A stretch of 55,457 nucleotides of DNA from DATKCA01 sp035544675. Lineage in GTDB: Bacteria > Acidobacteriota > Thermoanaerobaculia > Gp7-AA8. The stretch is from contig DATKCA010000285.1 in the NCBI GenBank assembly GCA_035544675.1, positions 1 through 55,457 on the forward strand, in the 5' to 3' direction. The notes beneath the pieces were generated by a model. That model worked only from the letters and a program-made list of their open reading frames with translations. It ran no database searches and was not told where the DNA came from. Below, one piece after another: positions 43,793-52,008 of this stretch. Every line of letters starts with the position of its first letter. Position 1 is the first letter of the stretch. Made by a program: the position numbers and the translations under genes.

Positions 43793-44458
43793 TTACAAGA
43801 GGTCGCGGCGACGGCGGCGGGTCGCGATCAGCCAACCGATGAAGGCACCGCACGCGGCCGTCCCGATCGCAGCGCCGCCGTGTACGGCACATCCGTGAAA
43901 CGGACTCGTGCCCGGGCAGACGAGGAACTGAGCGGCTTCGGCAAGAACGCCGCTCCCGAGCCCGGCCAGCACTCCGCTGTGGACCGGATGAAACGCGTAA
44001 CCGCGCCCGATCAGCCAGAACGTGATGGCCAGGGACGGCAAAGAAACCGCCAGCATGCCTGTGATGCAGACTGCCGAACTGACGGCCTCACGAGCTTCGG
44101 CGATCCAGGCAAAAAGGTGGGGAAAGAAAAACAGAGCACCGAATCCAGAGGCGATCGCAACGGCTCGCGCGCCGGGATGGGGCGTTGCGGCCGGGATCGC
44201 TTCCCGCAACGCGAAAAGAATCAGCGCCAGTCCCACCGCGATCCGCGCTGCCAGCAGTGAGAGAAAAATACCTGACGGAAGTGTGTGTATGTCGGTTCGT
44301 AAGCCGAGCACGAGAAGCACCGTGGTCGCGGCAGACGCTGCCAGAAGGGCCACGACCAGAGTTCTCGCCTCCGGCGGCAGAAGAGGACGAATGGCCCCCA
44401 GGTCGCCGACGATCTTCGACGCCAGCGCAGAGAACTCGGCACGCCTCTGATCGGTCAT
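43793..44458 (-). CDS. NrsF-family (DUF1109) membrane anti-sigma factor
   Basis: The protein has 221 residues. After a soluble N-terminal stretch (EFSALASKIVGDLGAIRPLLPPE) come about six membrane helices. Three Cys residues are present, two in the FLVCPGTSPFHGCAVHGG segment, where conserved Cys residues of NrsF/DUF1109 are expected. NrsF in Caulobacter holds an ECF sigma factor at the membrane and is affected by metal or redox stress. Here it overlaps the sigma gene by 4 bp (ATGA), in the classical order. Confidence 0.88.
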   Translation of the reverse strand: MTDQRRAEFSALASKIVGDLGAIRPLLPPEARTLVVALLAASAATTVLLVLGLRTDIHTLPSGIFLSLLAARIAVGLALILFALREAIPAATPHPGARAVAIASGFGALFFFPHLFAWIAEAREAVSSAVCITGMLAVSLPSLAITFWLIGRGYAFHPVHSGVLAGLGSGVLAEAAQFLVCPGTSPFHGCAVHGGAAIGTAACGAFIGWLIATRRRRRDLL

Positions 44459-45000
44459 GATTGGGCCGCCGCGTCATTGAGGATGTTTTTCAGCTTCTGA
44501 CGAGCACGATGAATGCGGACGCGGATCGTTCCCGCGGAGACTCCTGTGATTCGCGCGATCTCCGAGCTGTTGAATCCTTCCACGTCCGTAAGCCAGAGGG
44601 CCTCGCGGTGCTCATCCGAGAGCTGCTGCATCGCGGCGCCGAGGTCGTGACGGGCCAGCAGATTCGCTTCGGCCGACCCGGCTATGGCGACGATCGAAGA
44701 GTCGTCGCTCTGCACTTCCGGCAGCCGCCGGCCCTGTGAACGCACGTGTTGTATCGCAACATGGCGGGCGATCGCGAACATCCACGGCAGAAGCGGCAAG
44801 CCGGCGCGGTAAGTTCGACGGGCCCGATGGACCTGAAGGAATACTTCCTGGGTGAGATCTCCCGCGCGGGCCGAGTCGGACCACCGCCTGAGGTAGCGCT
44901 CGATTCCCGGACTGGTATTCACGTAGATCTCACGGAACGCGTCCTGGTCGCCTTCCTGATACCGGCGCATGAGCGCCGCCAGGTCATCGTCTGACTTCAT
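44455..45000 (-). CDS. ECF-family RNA polymerase sigma factor
   Basis: The protein has about 181 residues. Region 2 is seen in DAFREIYVNTSPGIERYL and AGDLTQEVFLQVHRARRTYRAG. Region 4 is in LSDEHREALWLTDVEGFNSSEIARITGVSAGTIRVRIHRARQKLK. The ATG at 45000 was chosen over a GTG at 45009; neither has a ribosome binding site. It is divergent from the DUF4331 gene. With the following NrsF gene it forms a sigma/anti-sigma pair, probably a stress switch. Confidence 0.93.
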   Translation of the reverse strand: MKSDDDLAALMRRYQEGDQDAFREIYVNTSPGIERYLRRWSDSARAGDLTQEVFLQVHRARRTYRAGLPLLPWMFAIARHVAIQHVRSQGRRLPEVQSDDSSIVAIAGSAEANLLARHDLGAAMQQLSDEHREALWLTDVEGFNSSEIARITGVSAGTIRVRIHRARQKLKNILNDAAAQS

Positions 45001-45027
45001 TGGCCGCACTGTAGAGGGTCGTCACTG

Positions 45028-45080
45028 CGGATTCAGACACTGACGATCGCGCGGTGCAAGTGGAAGGCCATCTGAATCGG
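45028..45080. promoter_or_regulatory. Inverted repeat in the sigma/DUF4331 intergenic region
   Basis: CGGATTCAGA (45028-45037) and TCTGAATCGG (45071-45080) are inverted copies with one mismatch, separated by 33 bp. They lie between the divergent sigma factor and DUF4331 genes, so a regulator could bind here. The role is a guess. Confidence 0.35.
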
Positions 45081-45116
45081 CCGTGAGGTCGGAGTTTGAC
45101 CAGGCGGGAAGAGCGA

Positions 45117-45146
45117 CGGACGCGTCGCTTCGCGTCCGCTTTTTCC
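45117..45146 (+). terminator. Hairpin with T-run in the leader of DUF4331
   Basis: CGGACGCG and CGCGTCCG form an 8-bp stem around TCGCTT and are followed by CTTTTTCC. This resembles an intrinsic terminator, but it lies upstream of the DUF4331 start codon, so it may act as an attenuator or be chance. Confidence 0.45.
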
Positions 45147-45211
45147 TACATCCAGCACGGCTTGCGTGGCGGGTGTTCTGCAGTGACCCCGTTTTCGAAA
45201 AGGGAGGGAAC

Positions 45212-46624
45212 ATGCCTAAACGCTTCAAGACGCTCGTCGTTGCATTTGCTTTATCCATCGTGCCACTCACTACGGTGGCCTCATCCCATCGCGAGGCCCC
45301 GCTGATCACCGAGGATCAGACCGCCGATAACACCGATGTGTGGGTATTCCGAAGTGCGGACCGGCCCGACTTCGTCACAATCATCGGCAGCTGGATTCCT
45401 CTTCAGGAACCCGGCGGCGGCCCGTACTTCTACAACTTCTCTCCGGACGCGGTGTACGAGATCCACATCGACAACAACGGCGATGCCGTGGAAGACATCA
45501 CGTACTCATTCAAGTTCCGGACGGAGAATCGCGGCGACTCGTCGCTCTACAACCTCGGCCCCATCACCACTCTCGATGATGCCGACTGGCTCTATCGCCA
45601 GTTCTACACCGTGACGCGCATCAACGGCGATCGCCGTACCGGATCGCGCACGACTCTCGGAACGAACCTGCCCGTGCCGCCCGCAAACATCGGACCGAAA
45701 TCGACCCCGGACTACGCGGCTCTTTCGAACGCCGCCATCCGCGATCTCACCGGAGGTGGGAGAGTCTTCGCGGGGCCGAGCGATGATCCCTTCTTCATCG
45801 ACTTCTCGGTGTTCGATCTGCTCACGCTCCGGCCGATCCAGCAGCTTCATCTGGTGCCTCCGGTCTCTCCGATGGCCAACGGTGTGGACGGCCTTCGCGG
45901 CTTCAACGTTCACACGATCGCCATTCAGGTTCCCCTCAGCGCCGTGACGAACGACGGCCAGGCGCCGGGCGGAGCTACCGCCGCCAACGCCATCATCGGC
46001 GTGTGGGCCAGCACCAGCCGGCCTCGTCTGACGATCCTGTCGGCTGGTGGTGATCGCACGCGCCGCTCCGTCAGCGGCGACGTCCAGGTCTCGCGACTGG
46101 GAATGCCGCTCGTCAACGAAGTGGTCGTCCCGACATCGCTCAAGGACGTGTTCAACGCCTCCGAGCCGAAGGACGATGCGCAGTTCCTGCCCAAGGTCCT
46201 CGATCCGGAGCTGCCGAAGCTGTTCAAGATCCTCTACAACGTGGACTCGCCGCCGCCGCCGCGTAACGATCTGGTGCAGGTGTTCCTCACCGGAATCCCG
46301 GGCGTCAACATGCCGCCCAACGTCAAACCGTCGGAGATGATCCGGATCAACCTGGCCGTTGCCCCGTCCGCCAGTCCGAACCGTCTTGGCGTCATCGGTG
46401 GCGACATGGCCGGCTTCCCGAACGGTCGCCGGCTCGTGGACGACATCGTCGACATCGACCTTCGCGTCGCCGCAGGCGTTCTGGTCCCCGCATTCAACAG
46501 AGCTCCGAACAATGCACTGACGGATGGCGTAGACGCGAACGACCTACCGTTCCGCTCGGCGTTCCCGTATGTCGCTCTGCCACATCGCGGCACCGACAGC
46601 CGCGGCCGGTCTCAGAATCCATAA
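45212..46624 (+). CDS. Secreted DUF4331 protein
   Basis: The protein has 470 residues with a signal peptide (KTLVVAFALSIVPLTTVASS). The mature N-terminus SHREAPLITEDQTADNTDVWVFRS is the hallmark of the DUF4331 family. Later motifs are YEIHIDNNGDAVEDITYSFKFRTENRG, IQVPLSAVTNDGQ and MIRINLAVAPSASPNRLGVIGGDMAGFPNGRRLVDDIVDIDLRV, also typical. Function of the family is unknown. An ATG at 45212 follows AGGGAGG. It is divergent from the ECF sigma factor gene, so it may be a target of it. Confidence 0.92.
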   Translation: MPKRFKTLVVAFALSIVPLTTVASSHREAPLITEDQTADNTDVWVFRSADRPDFVTIIGSWIPLQEPGGGPYFYNFSPDAVYEIHIDNNGDAVEDITYSFKFRTENRGDSSLYNLGPITTLDDADWLYRQFYTVTRINGDRRTGSRTTLGTNLPVPPANIGPKSTPDYAALSNAAIRDLTGGGRVFAGPSDDPFFIDFSVFDLLTLRPIQQLHLVPPVSPMANGVDGLRGFNVHTIAIQVPLSAVTNDGQAPGGATAANAIIGVWASTSRPRLTILSAGGDRTRRSVSGDVQVSRLGMPLVNEVVVPTSLKDVFNASEPKDDAQFLPKVLDPELPKLFKILYNVDSPPPPRNDLVQVFLTGIPGVNMPPNVKPSEMIRINLAVAPSASPNRLGVIGGDMAGFPNGRRLVDDIVDIDLRVAAGVLVPAFNRAPNNALTDGVDANDLPFRSAFPYVALPHRGTDSRGRSQNP

Positions 46625-46645
46625 ACGCGGCAAAAGGAAATTCTC

Positions 46646-47542
46646 ATGAAAACCACACTCCTCACTTTTGTCGCTCTGGCATTGCTCATGGCGCCGGCGG
46701 CCGTGGCTCAGGTCAATGCCGATCTTTATGTCATCCCTGTGGCTGGCCATACACCAGGCGCGTTCGGCTCGATGTGGATGAGCGACGTGGCCATTCAGAA
46801 CTTCTCCAGCACCGCACTGAACGCGGAGCTCGTATTCATCGAGGCTGGAGAAGGGAACAACGACAACGTCTTCCCCCTCGTTGCGCCCTCGCAGAGCTCG
46901 TCCCAAGTGACGGTTCCGGCAGGCGGAAACGTTCTTCTCCGCGATGTCGTCGGAGAGGTTCGCGAAACGGGAGTGATCGGTGCCATCCTGATCGGCTCCG
47001 ACCGTCCTTTTGCCGTGACCAGCCGCTCCTACAGCATGTCGCCCGCTGGCGATACGGTCGGGCAGACCGTGCCGCCGGTTCGTGACTTCATCGACAACTC
47101 GCTGGGCACCACCAACAACGCCACGGCGATCGCATACGTACCCGGCCTCATTTCCAACACGCGCTTCCGCACCAACCTCGGATTCGTAGCCGGCAACACC
47201 AGCCTGCAGCCGATGGTCATCGAAGTGATGATCAGAGACGGCGCCGGCGCCGCCATCGGTACGCGCCAGTTCGTCGTTCAAAGCGGCTCGTTCACGCAGT
47301 TGCAGTTCACCGCACAGAGCGTGACCGGCAACCGCTCGTTCGAGATCGGCGGAGCGGAGTTCCGCATCCGCGCCGGAAACGGAGCAGTCGTCCCATACGC
47401 CTCTGTCATCGACAATACGACTGCGGACGCCGTATTCGTGGCAGGCCAGTTCCCCGCGAACGCGGTGGCTGCGGGCAAGGGTTCATTCGGTTCCGACCGC
47501 TCCGTCTTCCGCGAGCTGTTCGATCGATTCCACCATTACTAG
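46646..47542 (+). CDS. Secreted PGAFGS-W domain protein
   Basis: The protein has 298 residues with a signal peptide (TLLTFVALALLMAPAAVAQ). Residues about 27-160 and 165-275 form two beta-sandwich-like repeats; the first has PGAFGSMWMSDVAIQNFSS, the second NTRFRTNLGFVAGNTSLQP. It resembles the C-terminal domain of the protein at 31328. It may be a surface protein expressed with DUF4331 (gap 21 bp). No enzyme motif is seen. Confidence 0.8.
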   Translation: MKTTLLTFVALALLMAPAAVAQVNADLYVIPVAGHTPGAFGSMWMSDVAIQNFSSTALNAELVFIEAGEGNNDNVFPLVAPSQSSSQVTVPAGGNVLLRDVVGEVRETGVIGAILIGSDRPFAVTSRSYSMSPAGDTVGQTVPPVRDFIDNSLGTTNNATAIAYVPGLISNTRFRTNLGFVAGNTSLQPMVIEVMIRDGAGAAIGTRQFVVQSGSFTQLQFTAQSVTGNRSFEIGGAEFRIRAGNGAVVPYASVIDNTTADAVFVAGQFPANAVAAGKGSFGSDRSVFRELFDRFHHY

Positions 47543-47577
47543 CAGGTTGTCCATCCGGATCGGATTTGTCTCAGATC

Positions 47578-48357
47578 ATGCTGCGATTTCTCACACTTCT
47601 TCTTCTCATCTCGTGCGTCGCGGTGAACACCGCGGCGCACGATTTCTGGCTGGAGCCGTCGTCGTTCCATCCGGGCGGCGGAGCGCCGGTGACCATTCGC
47701 CTCATGGTTGGCGATCAGCTCGATGGTGAACCAGTACGGCGCAACAATCCGCGCATCGAGCGTTTCGTGATTCGCGACTCTCATGGCGAGAAGCCGGTGC
47801 CCGGCAAGCATGGCGCCGATCCGGCCGGATACGTCGAGGCGATCTCCGGCGACGCAATGATCGGTTATCGCACCACGCCCGTGCGCCACGGAAACATGCC
47901 GGCTCAACAGTTCGAGTCGTATCTTCGTGAAGAGGGTCTGGAGCGGATCATCGCCCTCCGTGCGGATTCGGGCGCGTCAGCAAGAGCAGGCAGAGAGATT
48001 TACTCGCGCAGCGCAAAGGTCTGGCTCGACTCGCGTGCCGAAGGCGCCCGTTTCGACGAGCCGTTCGGGTTCCGCCTCGAGATCGTTCCTGAGACTGATC
48101 CCGGCGCGCCATCTCCACTGCGCGCGCTTCTTCTGTTCGAAGGAAGGCCGGTCGAGGGAGCTCTGGTCAGTGCCGTTCATCGCGACAGCCGCAAAACAGT
48201 GAGGCTCAGATCCGATCGTGATGGGCGCGTCGTCCTACCCATCGACCAGGATGGTGTGTGGCTCGTCAAAGCAGTGCATATGATTGCTGCTCCACGGGAC
48301 GCGGGCGCGGATTGGGAGAGCATCTGGGCCACCCTGACGTTCCAGAAAAGACCATGA
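47578..48357 (+). CDS. DUF4198-family secreted protein
   Basis: The protein has 259 residues. It starts MLRFLTLLLLISCVAVNTAAHDFWLEPSSF, a signal peptide followed by the AHDFWLEP motif that is conserved at the start of DUF4198 proteins. Later segments are PEKPVPGKHGADPAGYVEA and VRLRSDRDGRVVLPIDQDGVWLVKAVHM, a typical C-terminal pattern. DUF4198 proteins are periplasmic and often lie beside TonB-dependent receptors or metal uptake genes. Its stop overlaps the next gene (ATGA), which fits that pattern. Confidence 0.88.
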   Translation: MLRFLTLLLLISCVAVNTAAHDFWLEPSSFHPGGGAPVTIRLMVGDQLDGEPVRRNNPRIERFVIRDSHGEKPVPGKHGADPAGYVEAISGDAMIGYRTTPVRHGNMPAQQFESYLREEGLERIIALRADSGASARAGREIYSRSAKVWLDSRAEGARFDEPFGFRLEIVPETDPGAPSPLRALLLFEGRPVEGALVSAVHRDSRKTVRLRSDRDGRVVLPIDQDGVWLVKAVHMIAAPRDAGADWESIWATLTFQKRP

Positions 48358-49178
48358 CCATTCTGCTTCGTGCGGTCATCGTTTCCGTAGTCCTCTGCGC
48401 GAGCGGGGAGGCGGCAACGGTGGGCGGACGCGTGCTCGACTCCACCGGCGCCTCTCTTCCCGGAGTCACGGTCGAGGCGACAGGCGAACGCGGGTCCAGA
48501 ATCGCGGTGACGGCGGCGGACGGCTCGTATCGTTTCGACCTGGAGCCCGGGCCCTGGACCCTCACGTTTCAGCTGATCAACTTTGCCTCGCCGAGACGGC
48601 CCGTGGTGGTGGGCTCCCCTCCGTTGCCGGCACCCCGGTGAACCTGCCCACACAATATGGATTCTGAACTGCTCGTCGTCGGTGACGCCGGAATGACCGA
48701 AGCGACGCGTCCCAGCCGGAGGCGTGGTGTGGAGGTGGCCGCACAATATTTTCTGACGCAACAGCTGGGACTGGACGCGGAGTACGCGTTTTCGCGCGCG
48801 CGCTTTGCCGATCACGATCCGGCCGGCGACAGGATTCCGGGCGCGGTGGAGGGCGTTGCTACGGTCGCGCTCTCGCTCGATCTGAGACCGGCCACTGTCG
48901 AGATCCGTTTCAGGTACGTCGGGCCGCGACCGCTGATCGAGAACGACAGCGCTCGATCCAGCTCTTCACGACTGGTCAGCGCCAGCGCTTCCCGCCAGCT
49001 CAGCCGGAACGTGCAGCTCTACTTCGATGTCTTCAATCTGCTGGACGCTGAAGTCAGCGACATCGAGTACTTCTATCCGTCACGCCTTGCCGGTGAGCCG
49101 AAGGAAGGAATCGAAGGCGTGCACTTTCGCCCGGTCGAGCCGCGCAGCATCCGGGTCGGATTGCGGACGACATTCTGA
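48354..49178 (+). pseudogene. TonB-dependent receptor gene lacking plug and most of the barrel
   Basis: The first part (48354-48641, 95 codons) has a signal peptide and a carboxypeptidase-regulatory-like domain (VGGRVLDSTGASLPGVTVEATG...GSYRFDLEPG), as in receptor N-termini. The second (48657-49178) is the end of a TonB receptor barrel (DSELLVVGDAGMTEATRPSRR, NVQLYFDVFNLLDAEVSDIEYFYPSRL, HFRPVEPRSIRVGLRTTF). The plug and most strands (about 500 or more residues) are missing, and the two parts are in different frames. It overlaps the DUF4198 gene and the next receiver gene. Confidence 0.85.
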
Positions 49179-49549
49179 TGGCTCCCTTGAACAAATCGAT
49201 CCTCGTCGTCGACGACGACAGCTCGATCCGAACTCTGGTCCGGACACTCCTTCAACGGGAGGGCTTCCAGGTCGAAGAGGCCGAGAGCGGAAACAACGCC
49301 ATCACTCAGATCATGAAGAAGCCATTCGACGCCGTGGTTCTGGACATCATGATGGGTGACGGGAGCGGCCACGATGTGTTGCAGACGCTGGCCGCGCGCC
49401 GGCCGGATGTGAAGTGTGTGGTGGTCATTTCAGCAACCTCGCAGGACAACATCGAGAAGGTCGACACTGCGAACGTGGAAGCGAGGCTGCGAAAACCGTT
49501 CGACATTGGCGAGCTTCTCCAAGCCGTTCGGCGATGCGCAGGCACTTGA
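49178..49549 (+). CDS. Stand-alone receiver domain protein
   Basis: The protein has 123 residues. It has VVDDD (residues 10-14), phospho-acceptor Asp56 (VVLDIMMGDGSG), Ser85 (VISATS) and Lys106 (LRKPFD). No output domain is present. The ATG shares one base with the stop of the receptor fragment (TGATG). It resembles the receivers at 20876 and 40089. Confidence 0.9.
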   Translation: MAPLNKSILVVDDDSSIRTLVRTLLQREGFQVEEAESGNNAITQIMKKPFDAVVLDIMMGDGSGHDVLQTLAARRPDVKCVVVISATSQDNIEKVDTANVEARLRKPFDIGELLQAVRRCAGT

Positions 49550-49560
49550 CGGATCGCCGC

Positions 49561-50670
49561 TCATTCCCTCGTGGAGGAATTGTTGCGGAGAAGAGTTCGC
49601 AGCTCGATCTGCCGATCCAGGATGAAGGCGAGATCCTGCAAGATCTGAATCTCTGGAGCTGACCACGAGCGTGGCTCGAAATCGATGACGCACAACGCAC
49701 CCACGGTGACCCCGTTGACGAGCAGCGGAACGCCCAGATAGGCGCGGACGCCTAACGACTCTACCGTCGGCACGGTGCGGTACAGAGGATGCGCGCGGGT
49801 GTCATCGATGATTAGCGGCCCTTTGGAGATGATGGCGTGATGACAGAATGTTTCTCCGCGGAGCTCGCGTAGCGGCGGAGAGAATCCGACGGCGCTCTTG
49901 TAGTAGTCGCGATCGGCGCCGACGATGGAGACGAATGCCACCGGCACCTTCACCATCCGCCCGGCCAGGGCGGTGATGCGATCGAACAACTCCTCCGGTT
50001 CGCTGTCCAGGAGGCCGGTATCGCGCACGCCGGCCAGGCGGCGCGCATCGCCGACCGTCAGCGCGGTGGCGAATCGAAAGAGGTCCCACGTGTCGCTCAG
50101 CTCGAGCTTGCGCATGAGCCGCGTTCGCAGCGTGCAAACGGTCTTGGCGCTGATGTCGAGTATTCGCGCGATCTCCTTCTGGCGTTCTCCGGTCACGAGG
50201 AGGTCGAACACCATGCGCTCGCGCAGCGACAGACGCGAAAGAGCGGCATGTTGCGGCGTGTCGCCGTGAGAGATCTCTCGCGCCAGCGTGGTGATGTAGC
50301 AGTCGTTCCCGATCGTCGTCGCGCTCACCTCGGCCCGCATGACGCGGAAAGTTCCGTCGCGACAGCACGCCGCGAACGGATACTCCGATGGAGCACGTCC
50401 TCGCTCAGCCCGGATACGACTGAACTCGAGCAGGCGCTGCCGGTCTACTTTCGCGACCAGGCCGCCGACGTGCCGGCCGAGAAGCTCCGCCGGTGAATCG
50501 AAGCCGAGAACTGCGGCGTAGCGATCGTTTGCGAAGACTACGCGCTCGTGGCGCTCCACGAGGATGGCCGCGTCGACCGAATTCAGGATCGTGTCGAGGC
50601 GAATCTCGGGCTGCACGTGGCGAACGAGATCAAGAATCGCGCCCGACTCCCTCGGGGACGACTTTTGCAT
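49561..50670 (-). CDS. PAS - LuxR HTH - GAF regulator
   Basis: The protein has 369 residues. A PAS domain at about 20-135 is followed by a LuxR-type HTH at about 145-205 (LSLRERMVFDLLVTGERQKEIARILDISAKTVCTLRTRLMRKLEL) and a GAF domain at about 220-365 (DRITALAGRMVKVPVAFVSIVGADRDYYKSAVG...VGALCVIDFEPR). Having the HTH between two sensor domains is uncommon; LuxR-type HTHs are usually C-terminal. It is a paralogue of the regulator at 43141 with a GAF added. Its target is unknown. Confidence 0.88.
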   Translation of the reverse strand: MQKSSPRESGAILDLVRHVQPEIRLDTILNSVDAAILVERHERVVFANDRYAAVLGFDSPAELLGRHVGGLVAKVDRQRLLEFSRIRAERGRAPSEYPFAACCRDGTFRVMRAEVSATTIGNDCYITTLAREISHGDTPQHAALSRLSLRERMVFDLLVTGERQKEIARILDISAKTVCTLRTRLMRKLELSDTWDLFRFATALTVGDARRLAGVRDTGLLDSEPEELFDRITALAGRMVKVPVAFVSIVGADRDYYKSAVGFSPPLRELRGETFCHHAIISKGPLIIDDTRAHPLYRTVPTVESLGVRAYLGVPLLVNGVTVGALCVIDFEPRSWSAPEIQILQDLAFILDRQIELRTLLRNNSSTRE

Positions 50671-50707
50671 TTGCAGAGTCCGGTTGAGGCGGAGGGTCGG
50701 ACGAAGT

Positions 50708-50816
50708 CTTCAAAGACTTCCTGACGACGATTCCCGTCGATCTCATCACCAACGAGGGCGTGGGGCTGCTCGGAGCGATGGAGATGGCGCGGCGGACCGT
50801 CATGAATGATCAGTGA
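50708..50816 (+). pseudogene. Second copy of the glucokinase 3' end
   Basis: This segment is nearly identical to 41386-41494. It encodes FKDFLTTIPVDL, ITNEGVGLLGAM and EMARRTVMNDQ with the TGA stop at 50814-50816. It has no start codon or 5' part. It is the remnant of a duplicated glucokinase gene. Confidence 0.93.
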
Positions 50817-50835
50817 GCCGGCACGCGGCCTGATG

Positions 50836-50875
50836 CCGGAAACCGGAACCGGAAACCGGAAACCGGGAGCCGGGA
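50836..50875. repeat. CCGGAAA heptamer array
   Basis: Units of CCGGAAA, CCGGAAC and CCGGAAA stand in a row, with CCGGGAG at the end. It is related to the repeats at 22152, 28541 and 54050. It lies between the glucokinase fragment and ychF. Confidence 0.75.
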
Positions 50876-50913
50876 GGAATCGGGGTCCGCTCGAATCCGT
50901 TGACCGCCGCCGT

Positions 50914-52008
50914 ATGGGTGTTTCCACAGGCATCGTCGGGCTGCCGAACGTCGGCAAGTCGACCATTTTCAACGCGCTGACTGCCGCAGGGGCAGAGAGC
51001 GCCAACTATCCCTTCTGCACCATCGAGCCGAACGTCGGCATCGTTCCGGTCGTCGATCTTCGTCTGGAAAGGCTGGCCGCGCTGGCCGGCAGCAGGGAGA
51101 CGGTGTACACCGATCTGCGAGTCGTCGACATCGCCGGCCTCGTTCGCGGCGCCAGCAAGGGTGAAGGACTCGGCAACCAGTTCCTGGCGAACATCCGCGA
51201 GACCGACGCGATCCTGCACGTCGTGCGCTGCTTCGAAGACCCCAACGTCTTGCACGTCGAGAACACCGTCGACCCCGAGCGCGACGTCGAGATCATCGAG
51301 ACCGAGCTGCTGCTGGCCGACCTCGACGCGATCAGCCGCAAGCTCGATCGCGTCGGGCGCATGGCCCGCGCCGGCCAGAAGGACGCACAGGCGCAGGCCG
51401 TCGCGCTGCAGAAGGCCAGCACGGCGGTGGAGAAGGGGACCCCGCTCCGCGCGGTCGAGTTTTCCGAGGAGGAGAGGATGGCGCTGCGGGACATCAGTCC
51501 GATCACGCTCAAGCCGGTGCTGTTCGTCGCCAACGTCGCCGAGTCGGACCTGGCCGGCGAGAGTGACCTCGTCGAGAGCGTCCGCCGCCTGGCCGCCGGG
51601 AAGGGTGGGGAGGTGGTGGTCATCTGTGGCGAGCTCGAAGCACAGATCGCGCAGCTCCCGCCCCACGAGCGGCGCGGCTTCCTCGGCGAGATGGGTCTGT
51701 CCGAGCCCGGCCTCGACGTCCTCGTCCGCGCCGCCTACAGGCTCCTCGGTCTGGAGACGTTCTTCACCGCCGGCCCGAAACAGGCGCGCTCCTGGACGAT
51801 CCACCGCGGCTTCACCGCACCGCAGGCCGCCGGCGCCATTCACAGCGACTTCGAGCGCGGGTTCATTCGCGCCGAGACCATCGCCTTCGACGACTACGTC
51901 GCCTTCGGCGGCGAGCAGGGCGCGAAAGCGGCAGGGAGAATGCGCAGCGAGGGCAGAGAGTACGAAGTGCAGGATGGCGACGTCATCCTGTTCCGTTTCA
52001 ACGTGTGA
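50914..52008 (+). CDS. ychF: Redox-regulated ATPase/GTPase YchF
   Basis: The protein has 364 residues, as usual for YchF/OLA1. The P-loop is GLPNVGKST, G3 is DIAGLVRGASKGEGLGN, and NVAES is the altered G4 that gives ATP preference. The C-terminal TGS domain has FTAGPKQARSWTIHRGFTAPQAAGAIHSDFERGFIRAETI. YchF binds ribosomes and is a conserved housekeeping ATPase. The ATG at 50914 has no strong ribosome binding site. It shares one base with the next gene's start (TGATG). Confidence 0.96.
   Translation: MGVSTGIVGLPNVGKSTIFNALTAAGAESANYPFCTIEPNVGIVPVVDLRLERLAALAGSRETVYTDLRVVDIAGLVRGASKGEGLGNQFLANIRETDAILHVVRCFEDPNVLHVENTVDPERDVEIIETELLLADLDAISRKLDRVGRMARAGQKDAQAQAVALQKASTAVEKGTPLRAVEFSEEERMALRDISPITLKPVLFVANVAESDLAGESDLVESVRRLAAGKGGEVVVICGELEAQIAQLPPHERRGFLGEMGLSEPGLDVLVRAAYRLLGLETFFTAGPKQARSWTIHRGFTAPQAAGAIHSDFERGFIRAETIAFDDYVAFGGEQGAKAAGRMRSEGREYEVQDGDVILFRFNV

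Noticed and set aside
41496..50816. A prophage or integrative element
   Set aside because: No integrase, transposase, phage structural gene or attachment site was seen; only the duplicated fragments bound the block.
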